Positions 31,320 to 36,050 of a stretch of 36,050 nt of DNA are shown piece by piece. The notes below the pieces were generated by a model, which worked only from the letters and a program-made list of their open reading frames with translations, searched no databases and was not told where the DNA came from. Each line of letters opens with the position of its first letter. The stretch's first letter is position 1. Source of the stretch: Leptospiraceae bacterium (GTDB lineage Bacteria; Spirochaetota; Leptospiria; Leptospirales; Leptonemataceae); NCBI GenBank assembly GCA_002717505.1, contig PBEB01000062.1, positions 6,194-42,243 on the forward strand, in the 5' to 3' direction. The translations under genes and the position numbers were made by a program.

Positions 31320-33518
31320 TTACTTCGTAGTCATGACAAAGGAGCCATCCCAGTTATCTGGTGGGGGGCTGGCCTTGTATTGTTTGCATCGCTCTATCAT
31401 GAGTGTTGTAGGCTGATCCGGGCCTGGGCGACCGGGATTCTCTGCCGCATCAGAAAGAAAGCTCTCGTACATTGCAATGGCTTCATCCCATCTTCGATTT
31501 CGGTAATGATCAAAAGCCTCATTGAACTTTGCTGCATAGATGGAATTGTTCATTGTCTTGGACCGTTGCCCGCCTTCGCCTGGCAGGGGTTCGTAGACTG
31601 CAATGGGTATGGATTTTCCTTTCACCGCTACAAGGTCGATGAGCCTGCAGGGAAGGGTCTGACTTTCTTCGGCTACCATCGCTTTATAGGTCGCTTCGCT
31701 AATGAGCATATCCACGCCATAGGTCTTGGTAATGCCTTCCAGCCGGGAACCCAGGTTAACATTGTCTCCGATCACCGTGTAATCCAGGCGCTGGTTGGAA
31801 CCAATATTTCCTACAATCATTTCGCCGGTGTGAATTCCTACTCCCATTCGAAGCAATGGAGCGCCTTCTTGCTTCCAGCGTTCATGTAGTAAGTGCAATT
31901 CATGAAGCATACCCAGGCCGGTGCGGACTGCTCTTGTTGCATGGTCTGTTTGATTCAGAGGTGCATTCCAGAAAGCCATGATAGCATCGCCAATGTACTT
32001 ATCCAGCGTTCCTTCCTCTTCGAACACTACATGGACCATACGATCCAGGTATTCATTGAGGATATGTACTACAGTGGCCGGGTCCATACCTTCGGCCATG
32101 GTTGTAAACGAGCGGATGTCCGTGAACATAACAGTCATGTTCTTTCGCTCGCCAATCTCAGCCTGGAGCTGGCCCCGTTTCATTACATCTTCCAGAACAG
32201 CGGGAGACAGATATTTCGACATGGCGGACTTGAACTTGCGCTTTTCCAGACCTTCGGTAAAACTCAAATAGGCTACAGATCCGAGAAAGGCCATGGGAAA
32301 GCCTATGAGAAAACCGGCCAGAGGAAGAAGAGTATCAAAGAATTGGAATGCTACCAGGGAGATGGCTGCGATAGCCAGAAGCATGATTCCAGGAAAAATC
32401 ACTCTCCCTGCCAGGCCGTGGGTGTAGATCACCAGAAAGTTGGCCAGCGGAACCAGCAGAATGAGAGCCACAAGCGCAAACCAGGGACTCAATACAGTGA
32501 GGTAGTGATCCTGCAGAATATTAGATGCAAGGATTGCATGCAAAAAGACCCCGGGCATGCTACCATAGGGCGTGGTTTTAACGTCATGAGTGGCTGCGGC
32601 CGTGGCCCCAATGATAACAGTTTTTCCCTGCAGCTCCAGGGGATTAAACTTCAAATCTTCTAGCGAGGTGAATTCGCCTTTGTCGATAGCAATCTTTGTT
32701 TCGATGAGCGATGTAATCGAGTATCGCTTCATCTCATTGTACAGCTCATCTTCGGGATAATAGTGAAATCGAACGGAGCCGTTTTCGGCGGGAATAGTCC
32801 TTTCTCCATTTGTCGTATTCAATACAAGATTTTGCCCTCTGTAGGATACGGACTGCAAACCAATCAGAGGGGCTACAGCTGCCAGAGACAGAGAAGGATA
32901 GTAATCGTCTTTGTATTTGAATAGGTGCCTGGCTTTTCGCGCCACCCCATCCGAATCGGGATGAAACGTAACCGAATGGGCCCCTGGAAGAGTGCTCAAG
33001 ATTTCGCGGGCCGGATAGATGACTCGATTGTATTCCCGGGAAACTTTGTCAGGCCCTTCGTAAGGAATGGACTGGGCTCGAACTATGTCCGGCAGGGAAG
33101 GCAGATCTTCCAATCCCTCTTCGTAGCGAAAGTTCAGTGCATGGGATATAACAGGAATTGCTTCCCCTACTGCGGACAGGGCCTCATCTTCAGGGCTTTC
33201 TTCGAAAAAGGTTACGTCAAAGAGGATTTTCTGGGCACCGAACTGAGCTACGAATTCCAACAGGGGAACATAAGCATTCCGTTTCCATGGCCATCGACCA
33301 TATATAGGATCTTGACCCAGCTTTTGCAGGGACTGTTCGTCGATTTCAAGAAGCAGGATGTCTTCGCTGAACTCATGACCGGGATTAAAATAGATGTAAC
33401 GCAAATCGGTAATGCGGTTCTCAACCCTGGCCAGTGCTCCCAGAAAATGGAGCACCAGCACAAGAACGATCGGTACGATGGTCAGGATTCCAAACCAGAC
33501 CTTCTTGTTTTTTAGCAT
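31320..33518 (-). CDS. CHASE2-domain adenylate cyclase (class III)
   Basis: I chose the ATG at 33518 (732 residues), 1 nt after the stop of the M48-like gene; a longer frame to 33581 lies inside that gene. One membrane helix (residues about 7-28) precedes an extracytoplasmic CHASE2 domain (about 35-335, with RWPWKR near 75). Three or four helices follow at about 340-420. The class III cyclase domain starts near 460: FTDIRSF with metal Asp467, DKYIGDAIMAFW with the adenine-contacting Lys507 and metal Asp511, and DYTVIGDNVNLGSRLEG with the Asp/Asn of the transition-state pocket. The catalytic set favours ATP over GTP. The sensory ligand is unknown. Confidence 0.93.
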   Translation of the reverse strand: MLKNKKVWFGILTIVPIVLVLVLHFLGALARVENRITDLRYIYFNPGHEFSEDILLLEIDEQSLQKLGQDPIYGRWPWKRNAYVPLLEFVAQFGAQKILFDVTFFEESPEDEALSAVGEAIPVISHALNFRYEEGLEDLPSLPDIVRAQSIPYEGPDKVSREYNRVIYPAREILSTLPGAHSVTFHPDSDGVARKARHLFKYKDDYYPSLSLAAVAPLIGLQSVSYRGQNLVLNTTNGERTIPAENGSVRFHYYPEDELYNEMKRYSITSLIETKIAIDKGEFTSLEDLKFNPLELQGKTVIIGATAAATHDVKTTPYGSMPGVFLHAILASNILQDHYLTVLSPWFALVALILLVPLANFLVIYTHGLAGRVIFPGIMLLAIAAISLVAFQFFDTLLPLAGFLIGFPMAFLGSVAYLSFTEGLEKRKFKSAMSKYLSPAVLEDVMKRGQLQAEIGERKNMTVMFTDIRSFTTMAEGMDPATVVHILNEYLDRMVHVVFEEEGTLDKYIGDAIMAFWNAPLNQTDHATRAVRTGLGMLHELHLLHERWKQEGAPLLRMGVGIHTGEMIVGNIGSNQRLDYTVIGDNVNLGSRLEGITKTYGVDMLISEATYKAMVAEESQTLPCRLIDLVAVKGKSIPIAVYEPLPGEGGQRSKTMNNSIYAAKFNEAFDHYRNRRWDEAIAMYESFLSDAAENPGRPGPDQPTTLMIERCKQYKASPPPDNWDGSFVMTTK

Positions 33519-33519
33519 A

Positions 33520-34263
33520 CTACAGACCCCGTGTGCTGGCCTGGAACCGGGCAGTGTTGGTCTGCTGGCCGGAGAGGCCATTTTGTTCGATCACTGATTT
33601 GACTTTGTTCTGACGTTCGGTGGCAGGGGCATTTTTCTGGGGAATTCCCAGTTCCACTACCCGAACCAGCACAGCCGGATCATAACCCAGGCTGGAAAGA
33701 TAGAACGCTGCCGCTGCATCGGCCTCGAAGACTTGCGGGCCAGAGCGCTTTCCCTGCCGAATGGTTTCGTACAGCTCTTCTGAGCCGGACTCCGATGTCT
33801 CGATCAAGGAACCATCGGTCAGCAAGGAATCGTCATGGTGAGCCAGCGCCACATGGGCCACTTCTCTGGCAAGAACGGCAGCCAGCTCCGCTTCGGAGGA
33901 TAGACTCTTGATATATCCTTTGCTGATGAGAATATAACCACCGGGACCGGCTACAGAGATTGATTCATCTGTGTCCAGAATGGCAAAGTGGTAATCTCGG
34001 TCGGATTGCCCGGCGGCCTCAACAACAGCCTGTCCTACAAGGGAAACATAGGACGTTGCTGTGGAATTCTTAAGGATGCCATCTGCTTTGGCAAATCGGG
34101 CTGTAAGGGCTCGACCCACGGCAACCTCGCGGAGGCTACGGTCTTTGGGGCTGAGAGAGGAACACTGGGCCGTGATGAGTATCAGACCCAGTGCAAGAAA
34201 GGAAGCTGTAGCTTTCTGGACTACGGCTTTGTTTTGATTTAAGTAATTACGATGAAACCTCAT
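33520..34263 (-). CDS. M48-like exported protein with degenerate HExxH (likely pseudo-protease)
   Basis: A 247-residue protein with a signal segment and a possible lipid Cys34 (LITAQC). The M48 (YfgC/Oma1-type) fold is visible: SVAGPGGYILISKGYI near 103-118, SSEAELAAVLA, then the zinc site, and FEADAAAAFYLSSLGYDP carrying the third ligand Glu near 175. The HExxH motif reads REVAH (Arg133, Glu134, His137), so the first zinc ligand is missing. Peptidase activity is doubtful; it may act as a chaperone or binding subunit. Its ATG overlaps the SH3b stop (ATGA), and its stop is 1 nt before the cyclase ATG. Confidence 0.82.
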   Translation of the reverse strand: MRFHRNYLNQNKAVVQKATASFLALGLILITAQCSSLSPKDRSLREVAVGRALTARFAKADGILKNSTATSYVSLVGQAVVEAAGQSDRDYHFAILDTDESISVAGPGGYILISKGYIKSLSSEAELAAVLAREVAHVALAHHDDSLLTDGSLIETSESGSEELYETIRQGKRSGPQVFEADAAAAFYLSSLGYDPAVLVRVVELGIPQKNAPATERQNKVKSVIEQNGLSGQQTNTARFQASTRGL

Positions 34264-34757
34264 GATCCAAACTTATGGAGCTTTCCCTGGCGGAGGAAAA
34301 TGTCCACTTGTTTTTGGTTCGGTTTCTGTTTCTCGATCCAGTCTACTTCGCTAAAATCAAATGCTTCGGGGTTATCGAATCTTTCATCGGTACCTGTGGA
34401 GAATCCTCTGGCAGCGGCTGTCTCACTATAGGCCGAAGCTTTGTCTCTTGTGGCCACTTGTTGATTCAGTTTGATCTTGGTAGTATCCACTTTTCCAGTG
34501 GGGGCGTACTTGGATACGAACAGTTTAGAGACATATCCGGATCCCATGGGGCTTTGTACCTGAACAAACATACCCTGTTGTCCGCTACTGTTCACCTGGG
34601 TTCCAGGCTTAAGAGCGGGACCGGTGGAGCTCATTTTAGGCTCTTTGAGCAATTTGGCGGCCGGGCTTACAACATATAGAGTTTCTGCGAATACAGCTCC
34701 CGTGAAAGCAAAGGCTGCTACCATTCCCAGTATTAGTGCTAATTTCGTTTTTTTCAT
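34260..34757 (-). CDS. Periplasmic SH3b-domain protein
   Basis: A 165-residue protein with a clear signal peptide (KKTKLALILGMVAAFAF, cleavage near VFA-ET). A bacterial SH3 (SH3b) domain follows at about residues 25-82 (LLKEPKMSSTGPALKPGT, FVQVQSPMGSGYVSKLFV), a fold that often binds peptidoglycan stems. The C-terminal half is polar and probably disordered, with acidic and basic patches. It is first in the three-gene unit with the M48-like protein and the cyclase. A GGAG lies 7 nt before the ATG. Confidence 0.85.
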   Translation of the reverse strand: MKKTKLALILGMVAAFAFTGAVFAETLYVVSPAAKLLKEPKMSSTGPALKPGTQVNSSGQQGMFVQVQSPMGSGYVSKLFVSKYAPTGKVDTTKIKLNQQVATRDKASAYSETAAARGFSTGTDERFDNPEAFDFSEVDWIEKQKPNQKQVDIFLRQGKLHKFGS

Positions 34758-34923
34758 GATTTTCTCCAGAGCTATAGCTTCTCTTACATCCTTTGGACGT
34801 TAAATCAACCAGTATTGTTCCCATTTTTGCAAATTGGACCCGGTTGGATCAAGGACTTTGAGAATATTCTTTCTGAAGAATGCTGGATGGGATTAACTGG
34901 ATGAAGGTCGGATCACGGACGGT

Positions 34924-35451
34924 TCAAGCCTCCGGGTCCAGCTCCCCTTTTTTGATGGCTCGCCGGCCTGCAGCTGTGACCCGCAGTAGATGCTGAAAAA
35001 GCCTTTTTCGACGACTATCTCCCAGCATTTTTTCTATGGAATCCTGAGCTTCCTGCCAGAGCGGCACGGCTTCTTTAAGAACCTGCTCTCCACTGCTGGA
35101 CAGCTCGTAATTGCGCATTCTGTGATTGGGGCTATCTGCTCGAATGACCCAGCCATGCTTTTCCAGAGGCTTCAAATTCCTGGTCAGAGTGGTGCGATCC
35201 ATGGCCAGGGACTGGGCCAGGTCTGTTAAGGATCGATTCCCAATCCTTGAAATGGCAGCCAGAATTGTAAGCTGGGTGCAACGAATCCCCGCTGGTTCCA
35301 GGATTTGATCGTAATACTGAGTGATCAAACGGGATGCTTTCCGAAGGTTTAAACAAACGCACTCAGCTGCAATTCGATAGGTCAGTGGCTCTAACTCGGC
35401 ATGCGGTAGCACCCTGGGGTTTCGGGTATGTTTTTTGTCTGAATCTGACAT
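34924..35451 (-). CDS. MarR-family transcriptional regulator
   Basis: A 175-residue winged-helix regulator. An N-terminal helix region (LTYRIAAECVCLNLRKASRLI) gives the dimer arm, followed by QLTILAAISRIGNRSLTDLAQSLAMDRTTLTRNLKPLEKHGWV (helix-turn-helix plus wing) and a C-terminal helix. The recognition helix contains DRTTLTRNL as in MarR/SlyA proteins. The ligand is unknown. It may regulate itself or the neighbouring thiolase gene, which ends 130 bp upstream on the same strand. The 166-bp gap 34758-34923 holds the SH3b promoter zone. Confidence 0.92.
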   Translation of the reverse strand: MSDSDKKHTRNPRVLPHAELEPLTYRIAAECVCLNLRKASRLITQYYDQILEPAGIRCTQLTILAAISRIGNRSLTDLAQSLAMDRTTLTRNLKPLEKHGWVIRADSPNHRMRNYELSSSGEQVLKEAVPLWQEAQDSIEKMLGDSRRKRLFQHLLRVTAAGRRAIKKGELDPEA

Positions 35452-35518
35452 GGTAAGAGACCTTCTGACTGATACAGCCCAACGAGTTGATGCAGGGTCC
35501 TTTTTTAGCAGGGATTTA

Positions 35519-35562
35519 CTGGCCCCGGGCCAGAGTTAGCCGGGCATCCTTGCGAATGCCCG
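35519..35562. other. Two tandem GC-rich stem-loops downstream of the thiolase gene
   Basis: CTGGCCC-C-GGGCCAG (35519-35533) is a perfect 7-bp inverted repeat. CGGGCAT and ATGCCCG (35541-35547 and 35556-35562) flank an 8-nt loop. They lie 19-63 bp beyond the thiolase stop and before the MarR start. Neither strand shows a U-tract directly after a stem. Confidence 0.5.
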
Positions 35563-35581
35563 ACCAGAAATCTGAGACTGA

Positions 35582-36050
35582 TTATACTCTCTCGATAACA
35601 GTAGCGATACCCATACCGCCGCCGATGCAAAGAGTAGCCAATCCGTACTTTTTCTCCTGGCGCTCCAGTTCATCTACCAGAGTTCCCAGGATAATAGCGC
35701 CGGTGCCTCCCAGAGGGTGACCAAGGGCAATAGCTCCACCGTTTACGTTCACTTTATCTCTAGGAATGTTTAGCTCTTTCATTACATAAAGAACTACAGC
35801 AGCAAAGGCTTCATTGATTTCCCACAGATCGATGTCTTCAGGCTTCAGTCCTGCTTTATCCAGCGCTTTCTTAGCCGCAGGAACAGGTCCTGTGAGCATA
35901 ATAGTAGGCTCGGAGCCATAGGAAGCCATGGATACAATTCGTGCACGAGGCTTCAGGCCAAATTCTTTGGCTTTTTCGCTACCCAGCATGACAACACCGG
36001 CTCCATCCACAACGCCGGATGAATTACCCAGGGTATGCACATGGTTGATG
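35582..36050 (-). CDS. Thiolase (acetyl-CoA C-acyltransferase), 3' part only
   Basis: C-terminal 156 codons of a thiolase; the gene continues past the right edge. Visible are [15 protein letters not shown], the [11 protein letters not shown] segment, the catalytic His in [15 protein letters not shown], and the second catalytic Cys in [16 protein letters not shown]. The first catalytic Cys lies outside the window. Thiolases cleave 3-ketoacyl-CoA or condense two acetyl-CoA; which one cannot be told from this end. A MaoC hydratase gene elsewhere in the window would fit beta-oxidation, but the two are not linked. Confidence 0.93.
   Translation of the reverse strand, partial: INHVHTLGNSSGVVDGAGVVMLGSEKAKEFGLKPRARIVSMASYGSEPTIMLTGPVPAAKKALDKAGLKPEDIDLWEINEAFAAVVLYVMKELNIPRDKVNVNGGAIALGHPLGGTGAIILGTLVDELERQEKKYGLATLCIGGGMGIATVIERV

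Noticed and set aside
33519..33581. Longer cyclase start at 33581
   Set aside because: The extra 21 residues are read from the 3' end of the M48-like gene; the ATG at 33518 directly precedes the membrane helix.

Overview
The window looks like chromosomal core DNA of a diderm spirochaete of the order Leptospirales (Leptospira/Leptonema/Turneriella type). This is an inference from gene content. A complete lpxD implies lipid A, which Borrelia and Treponema lack. The order flgN-flgK-flgL-fliW-csrA is typical of spirochaetes, and dnaA-dnaN-recF-DUF721 lies back to back with rpmH-rnpA-yidD-yidC-jag-mnmE. Several exported proteins have the loose lipoboxes seen in spirochaetes. No phage, transposase, CRISPR array or rRNA operon is visible.

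Layout. 1-3550: a small membrane protein translationally coupled to a Gfo/Idh/MocA oxidoreductase, a possible lipoprotein, a GT4 glycosyltransferase, then a non-coding stretch with a 19-unit heptanucleotide repeat. 3552-5715 (minus): two small membrane proteins, two adjacent tRNA-Ser genes (GCU and UGA) and lpxD. 5994-8400: a VWA protein and an endonuclease/exonuclease/phosphatase-family protein whose divergent ATG codons overlap in one CATG. 8414-10250: an unknown protein and a TauE/SafE-type permease.

10376-20272 is the replication-origin neighbourhood. On the minus strand are dnaA, dnaN, recF, a DUF721 protein and a zinc-ribbon membrane protein. On the plus strand are rpmH, rnpA, yidD, yidC, jag and mnmE. 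A cluster of DnaA-box-like 9-mers between dnaN and dnaA, two of them at the dnaA stop codon, makes this gap the best oriC candidate. Neither rnpA nor mnmE has an ATG, GTG or TTG where its conserved N-terminus begins; both appear to start at AUC. For mnmE an AGGAG lies 7 nt upstream and the AUC overlaps the jag stop.

20219-29698: a small membrane protein, a MaoC hydratase, and the minus-strand flagellar/regulatory set (flgN, terminator-like hairpin, flgK, flgL, fliW, csrA, a small secreted protein, an RsbU-type phosphatase). Divergent from flgN are a FlgT/LPP20-like lipoprotein and a DUF192 lipoprotein. 29702-36050 (minus): an Asp-box exported protein, a three-gene operon (SH3b protein, M48-like protein with a broken HExxH motif, CHASE2 adenylate cyclase) ending at an intrinsic terminator, a MarR regulator, and the 3' part of a thiolase that runs off the window.

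Most genes are housekeeping. The observations most worth a second look are the AUC starts, the CATG divergent start, the oriC candidate, the heptanucleotide array and the M48 pseudo-protease in a cyclase operon.
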